From Deltaproteobacteria bacterium RIFCSPHIGHO2_12_FULL_43_9 (GTDB taxonomy: Bacteria; Bdellovibrionota; O2-12-FULL-43-9), in assembly GCA_001798265.1 (NCBI GenBank), contig MGRR01000028.1, positions 2,305-8,247 on the forward strand: DNA of 5,943 bases, read 5' to 3'. The first letter of the stretch is position 1, and each line of letters begins with the position of its first letter. The position numbers and the translations under genes were made by a program. Shown here one piece after another: positions 1 through 5,239 of this stretch. The notes beneath the pieces are model-generated. The model saw nothing but the letters and a program-made list of their open reading frames with translations. It did no database searches and was not told the origin of the DNA.

Positions 1-2877
1 TGAGGTAATTAAAGCCTCCATAACCTTCTTGTTAACCTTTTGATGACTGACACGCTCGCAAAAATCATAGATATCCCTGAGAGGGCCACCAAAATTCCTC
101 GCCTCCAGCATCGACTCGATAGCCGCCTCACCTACCCCCTTGATTACACCAAGCCCAGCCCTGATCCTTCCATCAACCACCGAGAAATGCCACTGGCTCT
201 CATTCACATCCGGAGGAAGAATCTCAATCTTATGCTCCCTGGCATCCTGGATATACGCAGTAACCTTGTCTGTATTATCCATTTCGGCGGTAAGAAGGGC
301 GGCAAAAAACTCATGTGGATAATAAGCCTTGAGATACGCTGTCTGGTAAGCAACCATCGCGTAAGCCGTGCTATGAGATTTATTGAATCCGTACTCGGCA
401 AACTTTGCCATTAGATCGAAGATTCTTTCGGCTACGATGTAAGGGATACCCCTCCCTGTAGCGCCACTTATAAACCTATCCTTCTGTCTTCTCATCTCAT
501 CAGACTGCTTTTTCCCCATCGCCCGGCGCAAAAGATCTGCTTCACCCATGGAATAGTTTGCAAGAACATTTGCAATCTTCATCACCTGTTCCTGAAAGAG
601 GATAACCCCATAAGTATCCTTCAGGATCTCCTCCAATTCAGGCAGATCATATTTGATAGCAATCTTTCCATGCTTCCGGTCTATAAAATCATCCACCATT
701 CCACTACCAAGCGGTCCTGGACGATACATCGCGTTTACGGCGGTTATATCCTCAAAACAGTTTGGTTTCAGGCGGGTAAGAATATTGCGCATCCCTGAAG
801 ATTCCAGCTGAAAAACACCTAAAGTATCACCCCGTCCCAGAAGTTCGAATACCCTTGCATCATTTTGTCCGATCTTTGAGATATCAAAAATTGGATCCTT
901 GTTATCCCGAATCATCTCCGTTGCCTGTTGAATCACCGTCAAGGTAGTAAGCCCAAGAAAATCAAACTTAATTAATCCAATCTTCTCCACATTCTTCATG
1001 TCAAACTGAGTTACTACCTCTCCCTCCTTCCCCCTGAAGAGCGGAACATACTCCTCCATGGGCTCCTCCGAGATAACAATCCCGGCGGCATGAATCGAGG
1101 CATGCCGCACCAAACCCTCAAGCGCCTGCGCCATCTTGATTAAATGACGAACCCTTCCATCACCCTCGATCAGACTCAGTAACCGCGGTTCCTGTTCAAG
1201 CGCCTTTTCAATTGAGATATTTAACTGGTTTGGAACAAGCTTCGCTATCTTATCCACCTCCCCATACGGAAAATCGAGAGCCCTCCCCACATCCCTTATG
1301 GCCGCCTTAGCCTGCATCTTTCCAAAGGTAATAATCTGCGCAACCTTATTCGCCCCATACTTCTCCGTCACATATTTGATAACCTCCCCACGACGATCCA
1401 TGCAGAAATCGATATCCATATCCGGCATACTGATACGTTCCGGATTTAAAAACCTTTCAAAAAGCAGGTTGTACTTTATAGGGTCCACATCGGTAATCAT
1501 TAACGAATAAGCGACAAGGCTTCCTGCCGCGGATCCCCTACCCGGTCCCACGGGAATATTTTGCTCTTTTGCAAAACGGATAAAATCCCAAACAATCAAA
1601 AAGTATCCGGCAAAACCCATCGCCTTTATAATATTTAATTCGCTCCCAAGCCTCGCATTATAAACCTCTTCATCCGGCGCCTCCCCGAGATCACGCATCG
1701 CCTTTAGCCTTTGTTGCAGACCCTTAGTCGACAACTCTTCAAAATATTCCTCAAGCGTCTGAACGTCATTCCCAGAATTTCCGTCATTGCGAGGAGGGGA
1801 AGGGAGATCCTTCACTGCGTTCAGGACAGGCTCCGCAATCTCACCGCGAGATTGCTTCGCTTCGCTCGCAATGACGATTGTGTCATCCCCGTGAAAACGG
1901 GGATCCAGATTCCCGCGTTCGCGGGAATGACAGTTGGCGCTCGCAATGACGGGCGCTTCGCTCGCAATGACGCTTTTGTCATTCCGAGCCGCAAGTAAAG
2001 GAATCTCAAATTTTGGAAGGAAATATCTCCCGAAGCTAAACTCAATTTTACATCGGTCAGCAACCTTTAATGTGTTATCACAGGCCTCCGGACAATAGTT
2101 AAACTGTTTTCTTATAACCTCCGGAGATTTAAAATAGAATTCATCCGTACCAAACCGCATTCTGTCTGAATCAGACAAGGTCTTGCCGGTCTGAATACAG
2201 ACCAGAATATCCTGCGCGGCGGCATCCTCCTGCTTTAGATAGTGACAATCATTTGTGGCAATCAGCGGAATCCCCAACTCTGAACTGAACTGCAATAATC
2301 GCTTGTTAACCAGATTCTGTTCAGAGAGCCCATTCTCCTGAATCTCCAAAAAATACCTATCTTCAAACAGATCCCTGTACCACTTAAACCTATTCTTTAA
2401 CTCTTCCTCCTGCTCATTCAGAATTAAGTATGAAGTCTCACTCGCGAGGCAACCAGAAAAGCAGATCAATCCCTTTGAAAAACGCTCCAATAGCTCCCTG
2501 TCTACCCTGGGTTTATAATAAAACCCCTCCATATAGGCAGCCGAAACCATCTTACATAAATTTTTATACCCCTCCCTGTCCTGCGCGAGCATGGTTAAAT
2601 GATGCAGCTTCTTTCTGCTATTCTTAACCTCCTCCCCACGATCAAATCGGCTCCCTATAGTATAATAGACCTCGCAACCAATAATCGGTTTTACCCCAGC
2701 CTCTTTCGCGTGCTGATAAAACTCCAGCGCACCAAACAGATTTCCATGATCTGTAATCGCTACCGCCGGCATCTCATAATGTTTGGCCATTCGAAATAGA
2801 TCAGAAAATTTAATCGCACCATCCAAAAGACTATATTGTGTGTGGAGATGAAGATGTACGAAGGAATTCGAAGCCAT
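1..2877 (-). CDS. dnaE: DNA polymerase III subunit alpha (replicative polymerase), 3' end outside window, with in-frame repeat insert
   Basis: This is the catalytic subunit of the replicative DNA polymerase (family C). The frame is open for 959 codons from the ATG at 2877 to the window edge. Without the insert this is about 880 residues of a family usually near 1,150, so the OB-fold and C-terminal tail lie outside. The PHP domain (about 1-285) has HLHLHTQYSLLDG near the N-terminus, ITDHG at 41-45, E69, H93, SGC ending at C143, and NDCH at 209-212. The polymerase core has GPGRGS at 444-449, PDMDIDF with D486/D488/D490 (the catalytic aspartate pair lies here), KFDFLGL with D639 as the third carboxylate, YRPGPLGSG at 718-726 and FNKSHS at 831-836. 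A helix-hairpin-helix tail begins at GLGVIKGVGE (908-917). Residues 294-371 are repeat-derived and absent from normal DnaE. The ATG is the only sensible start because an in-frame stop lies at 2896-2898. No strong Shine-Dalgarno sequence precedes it. I checked the frame codon by codon through the insert. Confidence 0.97.
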   Translation of the reverse strand, partial: MASNSFVHLHLHTQYSLLDGAIKFSDLFRMAKHYEMPAVAITDHGNLFGALEFYQHAKEAGVKPIIGCEVYYTIGSRFDRGEEVKNSRKKLHHLTMLAQDREGYKNLCKMVSAAYMEGFYYKPRVDRELLERFSKGLICFSGCLASETSYLILNEQEEELKNRFKWYRDLFEDRYFLEIQENGLSEQNLVNKRLLQFSSELGIPLIATNDCHYLKQEDAAAQDILVCIQTGKTLSDSDRMRFGTDEFYFKSPEVIRKQFNYCPEACDNTLKVADRCKIEFSFGRYFLPKFEIPLLAARNDKSVIASEAPVIASANCHSRERGNLDPRFHGDDTIVIASEAKQSRGEIAEPVLNAVKDLPSPPRNDGNSGNDVQTLEEYFEELSTKGLQQRLKAMRDLGEAPDEEVYNARLGSELNIIKAMGFAGYFLIVWDFIRFAKEQNIPVGPGRGSAAGSLVAYSLMITDVDPIKYNLLFERFLNPERISMPDMDIDFCMDRRGEVIKYVTEKYGANKVAQIITFGKMQAKAAIRDVGRALDFPYGEVDKIAKLVPNQLNISIEKALEQEPRLLSLIEGDGRVRHLIKMAQALEGLVRHASIHAAGIVISEEPMEEYVPLFRGKEGEVVTQFDMKNVEKIGLIKFDFLGLTTLTVIQQATEMIRDNKDPIFDISKIGQNDARVFELLGRGDTLGVFQLESSGMRNILTRLKPNCFEDITAVNAMYRPGPLGSGMVDDFIDRKHGKIAIKYDLPELEEILKDTYGVILFQEQVMKIANVLANYSMGEADLLRRAMGKKQSDEMRRQKDRFISGATGRGIPYIVAERIFDLMAKFAEYGFNKSHSTAYAMVAYQTAYLKAYYPHEFFAALLTAEMDNTDKVTAYIQDAREHKIEILPPDVNESQWHFSVVDGRIRAGLGVIKGVGEAAIESMLEARNFGGPLRDIYDFCERVSHQKVNKKVMEALITS
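1782..1876. repeat. Palindromic element A with 12-bp terminal inverted repeats
   Basis: This 95-bp element is bounded by perfect 12-bp inverted repeats: cgtcattgcgag at 1782-1793 and ctcgcaatgacg at 1865-1876. Inside is a second perfect inverted repeat, gcaatctc at 1835-1842 and gagattgc at 1848-1855, with a 5-nt loop. The segment around 1812-1829 gives the LNAVKDL peptide on the dnaE strand. The architecture looks like a non-autonomous, MITE-like or REP-like element; no transposase is encoded nearby. Confidence 0.8.
1881..1932. repeat. Palindromic element B: two adjacent short hairpins
   Basis: Two perfect 6-bp-stem, 4-nt-loop hairpins lie side by side. The first is ccccgt/acgggg at 1887-1892 and 1897-1902, the second tcccgc/gcggga at 1911-1916 and 1921-1926. 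They are enclosed by the imperfect ends tgtcat and atgaca. On the dnaE strand this encodes the SRERGNLDPRFHGDD signature of a dispersed repeat common in many bacterial genomes. In the dnaE mRNA both hairpins could form. Confidence 0.8.
1940..1972. repeat. Tandem half-copies of the element A terminus
   Basis: The 12-mer ctcgcaatgacg, identical to the right end of element A at 1865-1876, recurs at 1940-1951 and 1961-1972. The second copy is preceded by gcttcg, as in element A. This makes three direct copies and one inverted copy within the insert, so the segment looks like decayed or partial repeat copies added next to elements A and B. Confidence 0.75.
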
Positions 2878-2909
2878 ACTGAAAGATAATACTAATTAAC
2901 CCTATCTAT

Positions 2910-2937
2910 CAAAATTTTTCTGGCAAAATTTTTCTGG
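2910..2937. repeat. Perfect 14-bp tandem repeat upstream of dnaE
   Basis: Two adjacent identical copies of caaaatttttctgg occupy 2910-2923 and 2924-2937, 33 to 60 bp before the dnaE ATG. The A/T tract in each copy is close to self-complementary. It could be an operator or a curved upstream element for dnaE, or simply a slippage duplication; the sequence does not decide. Confidence 0.85.
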
Positions 2938-2981
2938 ATAGTGATCCTTATTTGTGCAATTTGAGGAAGAGGCATATTGCT

Positions 2982-2993
2982 TAAATCATTCCC
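2982..2993. repeat. Left copy of 12-bp direct repeat (candidate att site)
   Basis: The sequence taaatcattccc is identical to 3691-3702, which spans the end of guaA. The two copies bracket the toxin-antitoxin cassette. Read on the minus strand this is a duplicate of the last bases of guaA (GGGAATGA) plus TTTA. It could be the residual attachment site of an integration at the guaA 3' end. Confidence 0.55.
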
Positions 2994-3004
2994 GGACTTT
3001 TTAA

Positions 3005-3035
3005 TTGACTAAATATACCATTTTTGGTATATATT
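3005..3035 (+). promoter_or_regulatory. Likely promoter of the toxin-antitoxin operon
   Basis: A -35-like TTGACT (3005-3010) is followed by a -10-like TATATA (3028-3033, 17-bp spacing) or TATATT (3030-3035, 19-bp spacing). The predicted transcription start falls at about 3040, almost on the toxin start codon, so the message may be leaderless. The palindrome at 3013-3032 fills the spacer and overlaps the -10, as expected for autorepression by the antitoxin. Confidence 0.5.
3013..3032. promoter_or_regulatory. Palindromic operator for the antitoxin
   Basis: There is a perfect inverted repeat of 8-bp arms, atatacca (3013-3020) and tggtatat (3025-3032), with a 4-nt T spacer. It lies immediately upstream of the toxin start and between the promoter elements. 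Palindromes of this size in this place are the usual binding sites of dimeric XRE-type antitoxins that repress their own operon. Binding by the downstream antitoxin is inferred. Confidence 0.65.
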
Positions 3036-3315
3036 GATAGTGACCCTCTGGGTAGTTAACATTACTAAAACCGCGGCCAAAGAACTCGAGAAGCTACCTA
3101 AAGAAATTAGGGAAATTTCTGCTCAGCTTAGAATAGATTTGAAATCAGAAGGACCTATTCCAAAGGGTTGGATTGTCAAGATGCTCAAGGGAGAACAGAA
3201 CATGTATAGTGTTAGATTAAAGCGTGAATATAGATTAATTTATCAGGTACAACAACCTAACATAATTATTATTCGAATTGCCCACAGGAAGGATGTATAC
3301 AGAAATGTCTATTAA
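3034..3315 (+). CDS. RelE/ParE-superfamily toxin of a type II toxin-antitoxin pair
   Basis: This small basic protein is 93 aa from TTG 3034, or 91 aa from GTG 3040. Its N-terminus, with TKTAAKELEKLPKEIR (a long amphipathic helix), and its C-terminal run YSVRLKREYRLIYQV followed by IIIIRIAHRKDVYR match the helix-then-beta-sheet plan of RelE/ParE/HigB-like toxins. Their signature is the R-x-x-YR-x-IY strand and a terminal HR-x-x-VY. Family members are mostly mRNA endonucleases (RelE/HigB) or gyrase poisons (ParE); the sequence does not tell which. The start is uncertain: no Shine-Dalgarno sequence is visible, and the predicted transcript begins near 3040, so a leaderless GTG start is attractive. 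The gene overlaps the antitoxin gene by 11 bp, giving a toxin-first order like higBA. It is A+T-rich compared with the flanking housekeeping genes. Confidence 0.88.
   Translation: MIVTLWVVNITKTAAKELEKLPKEIREISAQLRIDLKSEGPIPKGWIVKMLKGEQNMYSVRLKREYRLIYQVQQPNIIIIRIAHRKDVYRNVY
3286..3292 (+). promoter_or_regulatory. Ribosome binding site that decides the antitoxin start
   Basis: AGGAAGG lies inside the toxin gene, 12 nt before the ATG at 3305 and directly against the ATG at 3293. The spacing makes 3305 the more likely start and rules against 3293 and the upstream TTG at 3278. Confidence 0.5.
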
Positions 3316-3676
3316 AAATATTGAAAAATCTATTTTTGAGAAACATCCCGAACTTTTAACACTCCTTCCAAAACAGGTGCGTCTTTTAAGAAAAATCATT
3401 GAAGAGGCCGTCATACTTTCTTCAAAAGAAGAAACCCTTGATAGAGCTGAAACTGAAGCCTACTTTAAAGACCTGGTACCAGATACTGGTAAACCATCAG
3501 CAGCCTTGAGGGCATATAGAAAGAGGCTAGATCTTACTCAACATCAACTTTCAAAAAAAACAAAAATTCCTCAACCCCATATCTCTGCAATGGAATCCGG
3601 CAAAAGACAGATTGGGCTTATAGCTGCAAAAAAATTAGCTAAGGCACTGAGGATAGATTATAAAAAATTGGTCTGA
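3305..3676 (+). CDS. XRE-family helix-turn-helix antitoxin
   Basis: This 123-aa protein is the likely partner of the upstream toxin. It should neutralise the toxin by binding it and repress the operon through the palindrome at 3013-3032. The C-terminal half holds a Cro/CI-type HTH: LRAYRKRLDLTQHQLSKKTK leads into the recognition segment IPQPHISAMESGKRQIG (residues 88-104), then IAAKKLAKALRIDYKKLV. The N-terminal half (about 1-60) is charged and probably helical, with ELLTLLPKQVRLLRKIIEEA; this is the likely toxin-binding part, by inference. I chose ATG 3305 for the Shine-Dalgarno sequence at 3286-3292 and the 11-bp overlap with the toxin gene. An upstream TTG at 3278 would add nine residues. 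The HTH is C-terminal, so it is not a canonical short HigA. The stop is only 18 bp from the convergent guaA stop, with no visible terminator. Confidence 0.88.
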   Translation: MSIKNIEKSIFEKHPELLTLLPKQVRLLRKIIEEAVILSSKEETLDRAETEAYFKDLVPDTGKPSAALRAYRKRLDLTQHQLSKKTKIPQPHISAMESGKRQIGLIAAKKLAKALRIDYKKLV

Positions 3677-3690
3677 ATTCTAAAAATACC

Positions 3691-3702
3691 TAAATCATTC
3701 CC
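3691..3702. repeat. Right copy of 12-bp direct repeat, over the guaA 3' end
   Basis: The sequence taaatcattccc is identical to 2982-2993. On the minus strand it covers most of the last sense codons of guaA (the end of IEWE), its TGA stop, and the next four bases. The end of guaA is strongly conserved in protein sequence, and this is where guaA-targeting integrases recombine. Confidence 0.55.
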
Positions 3703-5239
3703 ACTCTATCGTCGCGGGAGGTTTGGAGGAGATGTCGTAGACAACCCGATTAATTCCTTTGACCTCGTTTAAGATCCTGCTGCTCATGGAATTTAATAAT
3801 GGATATGGGAGCTCAGCCCAGTTTGCTGTCATTCCGTCACTGCTTTGCACCGCCCTAATCGCAATTACAGATTCATATGTTCGCTCATCCCCCATCACCC
3901 CAACAGTTTTTAATGGGAGAAAAACAGGGAATACCTGCCATAATGAATTATAAAGAGCAGATTTGATTATCTCTTCGGTCACAATTGCGTCTGCTTTTCT
4001 AAGGATCTCCAGGTTTGCTTTTGTTACTTCACCGATAATCCTTACAGCGAGGCCGGGTCCAGGAAATGGATGCCTCTTTAGAACAGGGTCTGGAAGCCCA
4101 AGCTCTTGCCCAAGCTTGCGCACCTCATCCTTGAATAGGTCCCGAACAGGCTCTAGAAGTTTCAGATTCATCTTTTGAGGCAACCCACCAACGTTGTGAT
4201 GAGATTTTATAACTGACGACGGGCCCTTTAATGAGACTGATTCGATGACATCTGGATAGAGCGTCCCCTGCGCCAGGAATGCCGCCCCCTTTATTTGTTT
4301 TGCCTCCTCCTCAAAAACATCAATGAATCTGCCCCCTATCCTTTTTCTCTTCTCCTCCGGGTCTATGACTCCACTTAAATCAGACAAGAATTTATCCGCA
4401 GCGTCTATTACTTTTAAATCAATCTTAAGTACATCACCAAATATTTTTTTTACCTCTGTTACTTCATTACTTCTAAGCAGCCCATTATCGACAAATATGC
4501 ATGTCAGCTGATCACCAATCGCTTTATGAATTAGGGAGGCCACCACAGAGGAATCAACACCACCACTGAGACCACAGATAACCCTCTCTTTTCCAACCCG
4601 CTTTCTAATTACTTCAATAGACTCTCCAATAAAGTTTTTCATCTCCCAGCCTGGCCTCGCTTTCGAGATCCCCATTACAAAATTTTTGAGTATCCCTAGC
4701 CCTTGATCTGTGTGGGAAACCTCGGGGTGAAACTGCACTCCAAAGAGTGGAAGCTCTTTATGCTTCATTGAAGCCACCGGAGAATTCTCACTCGTTGCGA
4801 TTATTTGAAAATTTGGTGGTATTTTTTCTATCCTGTCCCCATGACTCATCCAGACATTTAAGACTTCAGGTAAATTTGCGAAAAGATCTTTTCTGTTTTT
4901 TATAAAGATTCTAGCTGCGCCATACTCTCTTTCGTCTGACGGCGTAACAACCCCATCTAACAGATAAGCCATAAGCTGCATTCCGTAACAGATGCCAAGA
5001 ACCGGAATACCTAGATCAAATAATGCCTTGTCAATCTGCGGGGCGCCCGCTTCATAGACAGAGCTCGGACCTCCTGAAAGGATGATCCCCTTTGGTTTAC
5101 GTCGCACAATATCTTTTATCGGATAATTAAATGGCTCGATTTCTGAAAATACATTGAGCTCACGAACCCGTCTTGCAATAAGCTGACTATACTGAGCGCC
5201 AAAATCGAGAACTAAAACAAACTCTTCACTACTCAACAT
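3695..5239 (-). CDS. guaA: GMP synthase (glutamine-hydrolysing)
   Basis: GMP synthase makes GMP from XMP, ATP and glutamine in the cytoplasm, the last step of guanine nucleotide synthesis. The 514-aa protein is complete (E. coli enzyme about 525). The N-terminal class I glutamine amidotransferase domain (about 6-190) has LSGGPSSV at 54-61, the nucleophile C84 in GICYGMQ, and H171/E173 in GVQFHPEVSHT. The ATP pyrophosphatase domain follows with the P-loop LSGGVDSS (224-231). The C-terminal dimerisation/XMP-binding domain has RHPFPGPGLAVRIIGEV, GVMGDERTYE and the invariant ending PPATIEWE. The ATG at 5239 overlaps the guaB end by 11 bp (5229-5239), so translation is probably coupled; only a weak AGAGG lies 12 nt upstream. 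The stop codon lies within a 12-bp sequence repeated beyond the TA cassette. The gene is convergent with the antitoxin. Confidence 0.98.
   Translation of the reverse strand: MLSSEEFVLVLDFGAQYSQLIARRVRELNVFSEIEPFNYPIKDIVRRKPKGIILSGGPSSVYEAGAPQIDKALFDLGIPVLGICYGMQLMAYLLDGVVTPSDEREYGAARIFIKNRKDLFANLPEVLNVWMSHGDRIEKIPPNFQIIATSENSPVASMKHKELPLFGVQFHPEVSHTDQGLGILKNFVMGISKARPGWEMKNFIGESIEVIRKRVGKERVICGLSGGVDSSVVASLIHKAIGDQLTCIFVDNGLLRSNEVTEVKKIFGDVLKIDLKVIDAADKFLSDLSGVIDPEEKRKRIGGRFIDVFEEEAKQIKGAAFLAQGTLYPDVIESVSLKGPSSVIKSHHNVGGLPQKMNLKLLEPVRDLFKDEVRKLGQELGLPDPVLKRHPFPGPGLAVRIIGEVTKANLEILRKADAIVTEEIIKSALYNSLWQVFPVFLPLKTVGVMGDERTYESVIAIRAVQSSDGMTANWAELPYPLLNSMSSRILNEVKGINRVVYDISSKPPATIEWE

Larger units (their letters stand above)
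1765..1998 (-). repeat. 78-codon composite palindromic-repeat insert inside dnaE
   Basis: This is a stop-free, in-frame segment of 234 bp (78 codons, DnaE residues 294-371). It lies between FLPKFEIP, the end of the PHP-domain region, and VQTLEEYFEEL, where the normal DnaE sequence resumes. It consists of concatenated short inverted and direct repeats sharing the core GTCATTGCGAG and the related GTCATTCC. On the dnaE strand it translates into peptides typical of dispersed bacterial repeats: VIASEA, SRERGNLDPRFHGDD, VIASEAKQS and VLNAVKDL. The 8-mer gtcattcc occurs in the same orientation at both ends (1765-1772 and 1978-1985). What is seen is the repeat structure and the intact frame. That it arose by insertion of mobile or dispersed palindromic elements, as Rickettsia palindromic elements do in Rickettsia genes, is inference from its absence in the general DnaE family. 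Confidence 0.88.
2878..3004. other. Non-coding upstream region of dnaE
   Basis: I see no credible gene in this short A+T-rich gap between dnaE (minus strand) and the toxin gene (plus strand). It contains a 14-bp tandem repeat and one copy of the 12-bp direct repeat, both listed separately. A minus-strand TTGATA (2907-2912) and TATTAT (2886-2891) are separated by only 15 bp and lie very close to the ATG, so a dnaE promoter here is possible but weak. With the TA cassette running the other way, dnaE presumably needs a promoter in this stretch or read-through from guaA. Confidence 0.5.
2982..3702. mobile_element. Candidate integrated toxin-antitoxin cassette at the guaA 3' end
   Basis: The plus-strand TA module is bracketed by a perfect 12-bp direct repeat, and one copy of that repeat includes the guaA stop codon. 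The cassette is opposite in direction to guaB, guaA and dnaE. It is clearly A+T-richer: my hand count over 3061-3420 is about 35% G+C, against roughly half or more in sampled dnaE stretches. Integrases that use the 3' end of guaA as a target are known for genomic islands. No integrase is present here, so this would be a remnant or a passively mobilised unit. The repeats could also be coincidental. Confidence 0.4.

Noticed and set aside
40..414. Plus-strand 124-codon frame and nearby small frames opposite dnaE
   Set aside because: They are antisense to conserved DnaE sequence (FNKSHS and helix-hairpin-helix regions), with no recognisable protein features.
1711..1998. Plus-strand open frame of 95 codons over the repeat insert
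   Set aside because: It lies antisense to the clearly real dnaE frame. Its translation is only the reverse reading of the dispersed repeats and the flanking DnaE codons, with no ribosome binding site.
1765..1998. CRISPR array or intein in dnaE
   Set aside because: The repeats are palindromic and irregularly spaced and have no spacers of constant length. The segment is far too short for an intein and has no splice-junction residues.
1765..1998. Frameshift or pseudogene in dnaE caused by the insert
   Set aside because: Codon-by-codon translation shows no stop and the correct frame on both sides, so dnaE should encode one continuous protein.
1821..2063. Minus-strand 80-codon frame overlapping dnaE
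   Set aside because: It is an alternative reading of dnaE and the repeats. The dnaE frame itself stays open and shows all family motifs.
3677..3694. Bidirectional terminator between the antitoxin and guaA
   Set aside because: The 18-bp gap has no stem-loop or T-run arrangement that would qualify.
3759..4511. Plus-strand open frames within guaA (3759-3953, 3963-4178, 4323-4511)
   Set aside because: They are shadows of guaA without recognisable domains or ribosome binding sites.
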